NCBI GenBank assembly: GCA_021401465.1
Contig: JADDMT010000018.1
Location: forward strand, 310,001 to 374,000
DNA: 64,000 nucleotides
Direction: 5' to 3'
From: Teratosphaeria epicoccoides
Lineage: Eukaryota; Ascomycota; Dothideomycetes; Mycosphaerellales; Teratosphaeriaceae
Shown: positions 51,992 to 62,200 of the stretch, piece by piece
Numbering within the stretch: the stretch's first letter is position 1
How the letters are laid out: every line of letters begins with the position of its first letter
Position numbers and translations under genes: made by a program
Notes under the pieces: model-generated
Seen by the model: the letters and a program-made list of their open reading frames with translations, nothing else
What the model was told of the DNA's origin: nothing
Database searches by the model: none

Positions 51992-54778
51992 TCAAAGAGC
52001 TTTGATCTGCTGAAAGAACGGATTCGCAAGCAACGCTTCATTTCCCTTCACCAAATCTCTCATCCTCTGCACCTGATCCTCCTTACTCAACTGCTCCGCC
52101 TCAACCTGCCCCTTCCACTTCATCAAGATCTCCTTCAACATCCTGCTGCCCTCCTCCACTTCATCCTTACTTGCCTCGACATCCTCCACATTCTCATGCT
52201 TGCCCGAGAAGTCCTCCAACTCATCAGCCTTCCGCTTAGCCATATTGACGACTTTCTGCGGGAAGCGCACGAGCTCGGCAACGTGGATCCCGAAGGACTG
52301 GTCTGAGATGCCAGGCACGACTTTGTACAGGAGCGTGACTTCGCGTCGACGACTGTTCGATGCATCATCTCCTGTCATGGCTACGTCGCCGTTCTCGTCA
52401 CCGATGTGCGCGACGACATGCAGGTTCTGGACTTGTGGGTAGGAATCTTTCAGCGCGGTGAGCTCGTGGAAGTGGGTCGCGAACATGGCACAGGCGCCGA
52501 TCTCCTTGATGATGTGTTCGCTGATGGCCCAGGCGAGACCGAAGCCGTCATATGTGCTGGTGCCGCGGCCTAGCTCGTCGATGATGACCAGAGATTCGCG
52601 TGTAGCAGTCTTGAGGATGTTGGCGGTCTCGAGCATTTCTGCCATAAAGGTACTGACGCCCTTTAGTTGGCTGTCACTTGCTCCGACGCGAGCTAAGATG
52701 CAGTCGAACAATGTGATTTCGGCTTCTGAACAAGGCACGAAGCAGCCTATTTGTGCCATCAGGGCGATGACGCCAATCTGTCGGATGTATGTTGATTTGC
52801 CGCCCATGTTTGGTCCGGTGATGATCAAGAACTCTGACTTGCCACGGACAAAAGAAACGTCGTTTGTAATGAAGGAGATGTCGTCTTGCATCTCCATACA
52901 TGGATGTCTGGCTTCTTTGAGGATGGTGTTGCCGGTGCCTCGAGGATGGACTTTCGGCCGTACGTATGAGGTTGGCGCGTGTACTGCGACATGCGCGAAG
53001 CTGACAATGACATCCAGATGTGCGAGGACACCAGCCAGCTTCTCGATGACGGGGCAATAGGAAGCTGCGACGTTGACAACCTCTTGGACCAAGCCACTTT
53101 GCGTGCGATTGTACTGCTCGGAGTATGAGTCGAAGTCTCGCCTCATCTGGCTCATGGCAGTGGTCGTGAAGAAGACACCATTCTTCTGCGTTGAACATTC
53201 CTGATATTGCTTCTTGTTCCGAATAGCGTTGGCCTCGTTTCTTGTCAGTCTGAAGCACCAGCCGTGGACCTTGTGATTCTCCAGAAAGAGCTTCTTCTCA
53301 ACGTCCTGGTCCAGGTCATCGCCGACTCTCTTGTGCTCCGTATACATCTCGTAGCGAAGCTTGTCGAGCTTCTTGCGTATTATGCGAAGACCATCGTCAA
53401 ACTCTGATTTGATGACAAATTCGTGATTGTCGAGTGCTTCGAGGTCGACAGTAGTCTCTACCATTTCCTGCAATTTGACAAAGCTGTCGGAGTATGAACG
53501 TAGTTTGTTGGTGTACTCGGCATCGAGCGTATCCTTGTAGGCCTCATCCATGACACCCTCGAATGTCCCGATAAAGTCCGGTAACCGAATAGCCACCTGG
53601 TAGGCGCGTACTACGTCCTCAAGGTTCGCCTTCTTGCGCTGGAACTTCTTTGCCAGCCGGAAGAGGTCGGGTATTGATCGCAAATGCTCTTCCTGCAGCG
53701 TTTGTCTCAATTCTGTATCGTTCACGAAAGCCTCCACCAGCTGTTGCCTCTTCTCGATCTCCTCTAAACTCATCAGAGGCTGCTTCAGCCACTGCGCAAG
53801 TAATCTGCTGCCCACTGGCGTTTTGCAGTGATTGAGCAGTCCGTACAAATTCATCGTCTTCGAGCCATCTTTGGGTCCTGGCATCAGATTCAGAGCTTTT
53901 AGTGCTGACGAGTCAAGCTTCATGAACTGGCTGAGGTCGTGTTGGTAGAGCTGGTATTGGCCAAAATTGGTCGGGTCTGACATCGCTCCAAGATATTTGA
54001 TCAGGGCAGCAGCTGAGCTCATTGCGAGCTTGAGGTCGGTCTGTGGAAGCATGCCTGTTGCCTTCTCGCTCCGCAGCAGCCTGGCGAGATCCTGCTCGAT
54101 GTCACGGCTGCTGAAGTCGTTCGCGGGCCTCTCGGACACCGCACATCCGCAGTTGTCGGCGATGGTGCGGAGCTTGTGCAGCTCAGCATCCTTCTTGGTA
54201 CCGTCGAACTGAACCAAGCATTCTTTGGCCCCGAGCTGAATCAGCAGCGACTCGAAATTGGAATAAATGTCGTTGTCGGCGAATTCGCTGACTCCAAGCT
54301 CGCGAACACTGGCATCTGCAAAGCAGACCCCGACTTGACGAGCCTCCGTGGCTTTTGCAGAGACTTTGACGGCGAGTATGATCGGAGCCGACTCGATGTG
54401 ACCACCCAATTCGTCCTCGATATCTTGCAAGTTGCCTGGGGATGCTTGCTTTACGACTTTCCATTGGTTCCGATTCGAGCTCTGGAGCACTTCGACACGT
54501 TTGCCCAAGCGAAAGATGGCTTCTCGCAGGAAGTTCTTGTATGCGGTCCAGGTCATTGTCACGGATGGCAGTCCAGGATTTCGACCAAGAGTCTTGATGA
54601 CTGATGTCGTCTTGTACTGCACCCGAGCTATGAGCATAGCATCCTCGCCATGCGCACTGAGCCAATCCCCTCGATCGAAGATCCGGACGGCCTCGGCATT
54701 CTTGTTCGATTCCAGCTGGTTGTATGCCTTGATGAAGCCGCCTTCATCGTCCAGCTTCAGCTCGGGACGGGAGCCCAT
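51992..54778 (-). CDS. MSH2: DNA mismatch-repair ATPase Msh2
   Basis: Msh2 pairs with Msh3 or Msh6 to recognise mismatches and loops in nuclear DNA. One exon of 928 residues, the usual fungal length. Domain I lacks the Phe-x-Glu mismatch wedge, as expected for Msh2 (FDRGDWLSAHGEDA). Connector and lever blocks include LNLMPGPKDGSKTMNLYGLL and RLLAQWLKQPL. The ATPase has Walker A GPNMGGKST at 655-663, the Msh2 block GVSTFMAEMLETANIL, Walker B LVIIDELGRGTST and the helix-turn-helix end HVAELVRFPQKVVNMAKRKA. ATG 54778 is the only sensible start. Divergent from the SR-protein gene, 304 bp apart. Confidence 0.97.
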   Translation of the reverse strand: MGSRPELKLDDEGGFIKAYNQLESNKNAEAVRIFDRGDWLSAHGEDAMLIARVQYKTTSVIKTLGRNPGLPSVTMTWTAYKNFLREAIFRLGKRVEVLQSSNRNQWKVVKQASPGNLQDIEDELGGHIESAPIILAVKVSAKATEARQVGVCFADASVRELGVSEFADNDIYSNFESLLIQLGAKECLVQFDGTKKDAELHKLRTIADNCGCAVSERPANDFSSRDIEQDLARLLRSEKATGMLPQTDLKLAMSSAAALIKYLGAMSDPTNFGQYQLYQHDLSQFMKLDSSALKALNLMPGPKDGSKTMNLYGLLNHCKTPVGSRLLAQWLKQPLMSLEEIEKRQQLVEAFVNDTELRQTLQEEHLRSIPDLFRLAKKFQRKKANLEDVVRAYQVAIRLPDFIGTFEGVMDEAYKDTLDAEYTNKLRSYSDSFVKLQEMVETTVDLEALDNHEFVIKSEFDDGLRIIRKKLDKLRYEMYTEHKRVGDDLDQDVEKKLFLENHKVHGWCFRLTRNEANAIRNKKQYQECSTQKNGVFFTTTAMSQMRRDFDSYSEQYNRTQSGLVQEVVNVAASYCPVIEKLAGVLAHLDVIVSFAHVAVHAPTSYVRPKVHPRGTGNTILKEARHPCMEMQDDISFITNDVSFVRGKSEFLIITGPNMGGKSTYIRQIGVIALMAQIGCFVPCSEAEITLFDCILARVGASDSQLKGVSTFMAEMLETANILKTATRESLVIIDELGRGTSTYDGFGLAWAISEHIIKEIGACAMFATHFHELTALKDSYPQVQNLHVVAHIGDENGDVAMTGDDASNSRRREVTLLYKVVPGISDQSFGIHVAELVRFPQKVVNMAKRKADELEDFSGKHENVEDVEASKDEVEEGSRMLKEILMKWKGQVEAEQLSKEDQVQRMRDLVKGNEALLANPFFQQIKAL

Positions 54779-55082
54779 GGTGGCGGCGTTCCTGCCTTAT
54801 CGGGAAAAGCCTTGAAGACGCGAAGCTGGGGAGCTCTCTACGGGGAGTCTTGCAGATACCTCGTCCGGGGCAATATCTTCGGCGAATACTCTCAATGGAA
54901 GCTTGGAAGGTGCCTTTGAATTTGTGCGACGCGTTTCGTGACGCGCTCGCGATAAGCACGAGTCATGTTCCCGGTGTGACTAAGCACGGATTTTCCAGCT
55001 CCGGATGCGTTTCGACTGGACATCATGTTCAGTTCTCTTTCAACTCCTCACCATCATCAACTTCCACAAACACGACACCGCC
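54779..55082. other. Divergent promoter of MSH2 and the SR-protein gene
   Basis: 304 bp. No recognised element; the plus-strand leader ends in a CA-rich run (CACAAACACGACACCGCC) just before the ATG at 55083. Confidence 0.45.
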
Positions 55083-56113
55083 ATGAGCAGAAGCGGCGGC
55101 ACCACTCTCTACGTGACGGGCTTCGGCCACGGTACGCGCGCTCGCGATCTGGCATTCGAGTTTGAGCGGTACGTTACTCAGCGATACACGAGCGCATGCG
55201 CGCAACGAGCCACAGGCTACGCGATGACCCCCGAGCGAGCGAGCGAGCGCTTCCGCCATCGAGCGGAACCCCCTCTTCCCCAAGACCCTGCATTCGCTCC
55301 AGCTTGGCGGCGGCATCGAGGTTCTGCGTTCACGACTGTGAACAAAGGGCACAAGTACTGATAATATTCAAGGTATGGGCGCCTTGTCCGCTGTGACATT
55401 CCAGCTCCGCGCACCGCTTCCAGCAGGCTGTAAGTCCACCACACATCCGAAGCGAGCGCCATATGATACTGACAGCTGCCAAAGCTTTGCCTTTGTGGAA
55501 TATGAGAGTCGTCGTGACGCTGACGATGCGTACTACGAGATGCATAACAAGCGTATCGGGCGTGACGATATCCTGAAGATCGAGGTAAGGACACACCAGC
55601 AGAGGAGGAGACAAGGCAATATGGTCGCAGCTGACGTGTCATAGTGGGCTCGCACTCCTCCATCGGCAAGCTGGCGCTTTGATGCTGGTCGTGGTCCACC
55701 GCGCGATGACCGCCGCCGTGACCGTTCGCGCGGTGGCAGTCGCCGCTCACGCTCTCCGCCACCGCGCAGCAGTCGCTACGATGAGGATGACCGTCGTGAT
55801 CGTGACCGCGATTACGACAGACGCGACAGGAAGGACGACCGCGACGACCGCCGCAGGGATCGCACCCGCAGCCCAGATGGTGACCGTGACATGAAGGACA
55901 GGGACCGTGAGGACAGCCGTGAGGCGCGCGGACGTGATCGTGGCGACCGCTACGATGACGAACCGCGCGAGAACGGCGCCAATGGTGAGGACCGCAAAGG
56001 TACGCTCCAGCCTCTCTTTCAACCACGCCAGTTCCAACACCCGGATCTGACGATGCGGTTCAGGTCGTGATGAGCCAGCACCAGCCAACGACGACCTCGA
56101 TACTGCGGAGTAG
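55083..56113 (+). CDS. SR-type splicing protein with one RRM and an Arg/Asp-Arg/Ser tail
   Basis: A nuclear pre-mRNA splicing/export factor of the SR type. Five exons, 55083-55168, 55373-55429, 55476-55584, 55645-55999 and 56064-56113, with introns of 204, 46, 60 and 64 bp and consistent phases, give 218 residues. The RRM (about 8-80) has RNP2 TLYVTGF and RNP1 QSFAFVEYE, then SRRDADDAYYEMHNKRIGRD. Exon 4 encodes the tail, first SR dipeptides (RDRSRGGSRRSRSPPPRSSR), then mostly Arg-Asp (RRDRDRDYDRRDRKDDRDD). The last exon ends DDLDTAE. Resembles fission-yeast Srp1-type and SRSF-type proteins. The 204-bp first intron contains a GAGC microsatellite and is the most likely regulated intron. Confidence 0.9.
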
Positions 56114-57083
56114 GGCTTCGCTGGTATTCGCATGGACTCAGGAGTCTGGTAAGCGTATCGATTGCGGCGACTGGGCAGAAAAGAGCAGGTAAAGGTGAGA
56201 GTACGATTTTGAGAAAAGCACAACAAGTGCGGCGGAGCATTACCGGCCTGGAGCAAGGCTAGTTTTGCATTGACTTCACAAAAAGCAATACAGCATCGGG
56301 TACACGTTCGAACGAGCGAGCGAGCGACCGAACGATCGGCTGCGACATCACGAAACCAGACTGTATCCACGTTCGATTCGAAATCCTACCTCGTTGTCCG
56401 ACTACCATTGTCCCGTTCCTACACGATCGTCATCCACCCCACCACCCTTCCTTCCGAACCACGCCGAGCGGTATCCGTCGTCACTCCCCCCCCCATCCGT
56501 ACGCGCGACTTTCGGCCATCATGCTTGTTACTAACCCTTCATGTTTCTTGGTCCCACTTCACTATGTCTTGCTGTTAAAAAAAGTATCGGTGCTCATTGG
56601 TGCTCCGACTGCTTGATGCTGCGGTCGACTGCCTGATGATACAACAGACTGTGCTTGACGCCGTGAATGGCCTCTGCGACAGGTGCCTGCTGGACAGGCT
56701 TGGGTCGTTAATCTACCGGCCAATCAGTAATCCCTCACCGATATAGCGCTGAGTGTTGCCACATTCCTCAGTCCGAGTTCGCGCGATTTTCGGCACCTGC
56801 GCGCGCTGTTCCGCCCTGGCTGTTGTTGCTGTCGTGGCGAAAACAACATCCGCTAGAAGCCGCCTTCTTGAACATCCTGTGCCGAGCAGAGAGGTGTGAG
56901 AGGCATGTGCATGCTGTACAGATTAGATCGTATAATGAAGTACATGATCGATCGCCGAGGTCACCAGCCTCTGCACGGAGTCGCTGTCATTTCGCCGTAT
57001 CGGTGTGCTGCTCTGGACTGCCTCCCTAGCCTCTGCCGCTGCATCTAAAGACTTCAAGATCAACTGCCACAACCCGCCACACC
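56114..57083. other. Intergenic between convergent genes
   Basis: 970 bp. It contains (GAGC)-type repeats near 56305-56325, a C9 run near 56485-56494 and an A7 run near 56578. No gene supported. Confidence 0.5.
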
Positions 57084-58912
57084 CTATCTGAACGGGTCAA
57101 ACGCCTCAAAAGCCTCCTTCATCGCATTTGCTTCCGCCTCCTCCTCCCCCTTACTTTGCGCACAATCCCTCCAGTGCATCCTACTCTCCAACCCCAACAA
57201 CTTCGCGACCACACGCCGTCCAAATTGCAAGTCGAACTTCCAGTCCCTACTCAACGGCAACACCATCTCTTTTCTGTACCCTTCGGCCCAAATCATGACT
57301 TTGAAGAAATTGCCCGTCTCCTCGACCTCTTGCATGGATTTATAGCTAGAGATGAAGGATGGGTAGTGCAGGTTCTCGGCTTCGGTGCGGAAGGCGGCGT
57401 CGACTAGGCCGCGGGTTATGAGGGTGCTGGGGAGGGGGAGGAACTGCCAGTGGAGGTGGACTCCCCAGGTTTGAGAGAGGGCGAAGGTCAGGGCGCCGAG
57501 GGTGGATTTGCCGCCGTTTGTGGAGGGATCGGTGGTTTTGGCGATGAGGAGGTTGTGGAGGGCTGTGCAGTATTGGTTCATTTCGGTGAGGGTGGAATCG
57601 CGATCGTCGGGGGAGGGAATGGAGGCGAGGGTGGGCTTGTGGGCGATGGGGATTATGAGGATGTGGAAGGGGATGCGGAGGCCTTGTTTGGTGAAGGTTG
57701 TGGATGTGGTGAGGGGGCCTTTGGCGGTGGTGAGGTAGGTGTTGGTTGCGATGGAGACGAGGAGGTGGGTTTGTGCGTCGGCGCGAGAGAGGCAGAAGTA
57801 GCATTCGGAGGGTGTTGGGGGTGGGAGGCGTTGGCGCTTGTTGCGGCCGTTGCGTGGGGGGCGGTCTTGGTGGGTGGTTCTGTTCGAGTAGCGGAAGTTG
57901 GAGCTGTCGATAGTTGTGTCGGAGTCTGGCTTGCGCTTTTTGGTCGAGGTGAATGGAGAGGCGGTACAGCCGTCGAGGGTCTTTGGTTGCTCGTTCGTGG
58001 TGTCGAGGGTGAAGGCGTAGATCCACTTTTGCTTGCTAGGAGTGCCGTACGGCCCGATGCTGATGAAGCGGGTTACTGGTCGTGGCGGCGGACCTGCGTG
58101 AAAATATGGCTCGCGTTCGAAGTAAGTATTGGAGGTGGTGAAGTAGTATCGAGGCTTCAGCGCGGTGCAGAGATTGCTGAGGCTCTCCACCCCTTGCGGC
58201 TTCTGGTCGCCTCCGTATACCACTTGCGAGCCATCGGTGATGCTCTGAGGCCAGTCGCTCGTGATGAGTAGGTCCACGCCGGTCCCAGCCTGACTAGTAG
58301 CAATTGACGCCACATCTGCATCTGTGTAAGAAGCGGAGTAGAGGCTCGTTGGCTGATCTTTGCTTCCATCATGCACGCCACCAATTGACGCCACTTTGAC
58401 GCCTTCGGTGGTCTTGACAACACCACGGCGTCCGAAGCAAGTCAGATTCGGACATAGCTCGCCGTCGGTACTTTCGAGTCTCTCTTGAACTTTGTCCGGT
58501 AATGGGCGCTTGCCTAGAGCGAAGTAGATGGGGACCGGGATGCTGATGCTGCCAGACAAGATCTTGTCGACTTCAGCTTCGTCGGGTTCAGCACCAAAAA
58601 GATCTCCAGCAATGGTTCCAAAGGTGAACTGCTGCTTCTCATGCAGCTTGGCGACTTTAGTGAAGACCTCTGATAGCTTTCCGTTGATATCACCGATCAC
58701 GAAGCTGGAAATAGGTGGGGAATCAGTAGCAGTCATGGCAATGGTTGGTGGTGGTCTCGGAGGTGGTATGAGTGCCGCGGTTGTTGGGAAGGCCGGAGCC
58801 GCAATGGTCACGACCTCGCGGTAGTCCATGACCGGTGCCATGTTGTCCACGCTTGTGTTGTATCGATGAGGGTGATGATGTTGTGGGAGATGACTTACAT
58901 CTTGGAGGCCAT
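57084..58912 (-). CDS. DRN1: CwfJ-domain protein Drn1 (CWF19L1 family), partner of the lariat debranching enzyme
   Basis: Drn1 assists Dbr1 in intron-lariat turnover in the nucleus. Two exons: a 14-nt first exon (58899-58912, MASKI) and 57084-58704, separated by a 194-bp intron (GTAAGT donor, TTTCCAG acceptor), giving 544 residues. The splice makes MASKI-FVIGDINGKLSEVF, the family start of the metallophosphatase-like N domain (IAGDLFG follows). The C half has the CwfJ-type HIT-like domain: SECYFCLSRADAQTHLLVSI, PFHILIIPIAHKPTLASI with the H-x-P site, and WGVHLHWQFLPLP. An ATG at 58958 reads through the intron in frame with exon 2, giving a longer unspliced version, but that extension is unlike the family. 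Divergent from UTP20, 289 bp apart. Confidence 0.92.
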
Positions 58913-59201
58913 GTTGAAGGCTTGAAAGGGTGTGTGGTATGATCTGCATGTGATCCATATGCTGCTGCTGTCACGTTATGGTCAGGTCATCGGTGTCAAA
59001 TGAATCCCGAGTCGACGACAGGATCAATTGGACTTTCACATGCACGACTCAAGAAACCGGGACCGCTGGACGGGGACTAGCGTCATGCAAGCGAAGGCTC
59101 GGTCCGCCTGCACAAGATACGCCACATGTCGATCCCGTGACTTTTGGACTTTTTTTCTTCCATTTTCAGTCTTGTTGCGGTTGGAAGAGGAGAAGGATGT
59201 G

Positions 59202-62200
59202 ATGGCGGGTCTGGGCACAGGAGGGAAGGCGGTTAAGCCTTCAAAGGTGGTGAAACCGAGTGTGCGCAAGAGGAAATCAAGTGTCACAACGAAAAACCAC
59301 CGATACGAGACATTCAACGACAAAATCGCCAAATTGAAGATTGACCCGATACGCCGTCGCAGAAATGTGGAAGATCACGAGTTATTGACAGAAGCGACAG
59401 CGACGTACTTTGGTAAATCGATTGATGAATGGCGCGACCTCAACTTGTCTGCGACTTTCACAGCGTTCCTGACGCAGGTCTCGCCGTACGCCGACAGTCT
59501 GCCTGTGGTGCTGCACAATGAGGAGAAGATCATGGACCTTCTGGTCACATACACCGAGAAGGCAGATGTGCTGGCAATGGAGCCGCTGCTGAGTCTGACG
59601 AGCCACTTTGCGCACGATCTGGATTTGCGGTTCGAAAGGCACTTTGCGCGCGCCGTCTCGACCATCACAGCGGTCGCCGCGAAGCATGAGGATCCGGCGG
59701 TGGTGGAGTGGAGCTTCACGTGCTTGGCTTGGCTGTTCAAATATCTGTCGCGGCTGCTGGCTCCTGATCTGAGGCCACTGTATGATCTGATGGCGCCGTA
59801 CTTGGGGAAGGAACCGCAAAAGCCATTCATCATTCGCTTCGCAGCCGAGTCCATGAGCTTTCTCATTAGAAAAGCTGCCGCTACGTATGCTCGGGACAGC
59901 AGTCCGAAACCGCTGGACAAGATCGTCGAGCATATGTTGAACGACTGTATCTGCATCTATGATTATGGAGATCGCAGGTATGACTTGTACAAGCAGGGTA
60001 TCATGACCTTGCTTTGTGACTCGATCAAGGGCGTGCAGGGCGGACTTCATTCTAGTGGCCTCGCCGTCTGCCAGAGCTTTCTTCTCGCCTGCTACAAGAG
60101 TTCCGACAGGAAGGATGGAAATGAAGTACCTGCAGCCCTTGCGGTCGGTGTGCTCACCAGCTTGATCCATCACACCACTTCCGTAACATTTGCACCGATT
60201 GCTAGTGCCATCGTCGAATTTTGCAATTCTAAGGGAGGCCCGGAAGGAGTCCGTCTCTCGAATGACTTGCTCTTTGCCATGGTCACAGTCCGAAAAGGAA
60301 CAAGGGTTGCGGATTGGAGGCCTGTCGTTGCAGCCGCCCGCAGCCTGGTCTGCGCAAGCGCCAATCTTGCCAATATCGACGTACACCTGCCGTCAACGGC
60401 ACTACCTGCCTTGGCTGTTGCACTACAGTACGCGACCGTCGATGCTGTTCTGCCAAACCTTGTTGTTCTTGACAGCCCATGCATGCAAGGACGTGGTGTG
60501 TACCAACACTTCCTACCATTCTGCGACATGTTTGCGAGACTTGGAGTGGACACGTTTCGACAGTTTGTGCTGCCGGCTCTGCAAAGATTCCTGCTGACGA
60601 AGTTCTGCCCGCATGATGTCTTCGAATGGTTGCCTCGTCTTGCAGCGAGAGGGCTCCGATTAAAGCTGAGCATCTCGACTGAGCTGCAGAATAATCTCAT
60701 GAGTCCAATACGAGCGCTAGTGGATCCGAACGTAGGGTCTGCCAGCTACCTCAAGGTGAACGCTGCGCTGCTTGCTCTACCTCACCTCAAAATTCCCGAG
60801 GACTTACAACAAGAGATCGATTCCATCCTGGTCAAATACGTGCATCAGGCATGCGCAGAGTCACAGGGGCCGTCGCAGCGCGCCATATTCGCCCTTGCTG
60901 CTTGCTTACCACGGCTGCTAGATGATGCCCGCCACGTCGACGAGCTGCGTGACATTTGGCCGGCGTTGTGTGCTTTCAGTGAATACTACCCATCGCATGA
61001 GCAATACTGGAAGACTGTGCTGAAGTTCCTGAAAACCTGCAAGCCCAGTGGCTCCGCGCAGGCGCTCGAGGACGGTGTCATCGATGCTATGTCCATGCCG
61101 TCGCATGAGATCCGGCAGGCAGCGTTGGAGGTCTCAATCCAGCTGCACACGGCGCAACAGCAGCCTGTGCCTGATGTACTGATGACAGCCAACGCTATTG
61201 AGTCCACGCGCATCTCGCTTGAGACTAGCAGAGCAATATCAATGAGCATTCGGCGCCTGATCACTGGATACGAGACAGCTCCATTTGACTCCCTTGCGAG
61301 GCGAGCAGTCCCGGCCTATTGCTTCGGTTTACTGCACTTACGTCTTGCTCAAGCCTGGGAAGACGCCATCGCCGTGATTTCAGAAGTGGTTAAGGGCGGC
61401 GATGGTGAGGAGGCTGTGATCAAGCACTCGCTAAAGTGGCTTTCAGGTGCACCGGTTGAATACGGCGCTGCAGAACCCGTCTCGACAAACGTGGTGGATG
61501 GCGAGTCTGATGGCTTCGTTGTTGCATCCGACTTTGAGTGTTCGAATTTGATGAGAATGCAGACCATCAGAAAGCAAGTATTTGACGGGGCAGAACAAAG
61601 CGGATACCTGTCTTCCGAACATAAAATGAACGCTGAGCTCCGAGCATCGCCAAGATTCACAGATACTTCCCGCAATCAGGCGCTCAAGGTGCTTAGCAAG
61701 ACGCCTCACGTAGCTGAGAAGCACTCCCGAATACTAGTGCCTGTCTTGCTACAATGGGCACAACGTTCAGTAGATCCGGCGAATGAGAACGATGCTGTTG
61801 TCGGCCAGCGGTGGGCGCGCAAGGACCAAAAGGCCTTGTTGACCGTCTTTGCTCAATTCAAAAATCCAAAAGTGCTCTACAAATCTGGTGAAGTCTACAA
61901 CGCGCTCCTGAATCTTTGCGCCAATGGAGACGTGGAGATTCAAGGTGAAGCATTGAAAGCCATACTGGCCTGGAAGGAACCTGCTCTCACCCGCTATCAG
62001 GAGCATTTGGTCAATCTGCTGGACGAAGCCCGGTTCCGAGAAGAGATCTCTGTCTTCCTACAGGATTCCAATGAAGGTGAGGAGACAGCTGTGCGGCCTG
62101 AAGACCATCAAAAGCTCATGCCGGTGCTGCTGAGGCTGTTATACGGCCGTGCCGTTGCAGGTGGAAAGCATGGTCAAGGATCGAGGCGCAAGGCTATATT

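Noticed and set aside
56630..56760. C/D-box snoRNA-like pair (TGATGAT near 56634, CTGA near 56750)
   Set aside because: No flanking terminal stem, and the motifs are too short to be meaningful alone.
57450..58271. 273-codon plus-strand frame antisense to DRN1
   Set aside because: Shadow of the DRN1 reading frame; Gly/Glu/Val-rich and without domain logic.
58913..58958. Longer N terminus of DRN1 from ATG 58958
   Set aside because: Needs retention of a well-formed intron and replaces the conserved MASKI-FVIGD start. Kept only as a finding about alternative products.
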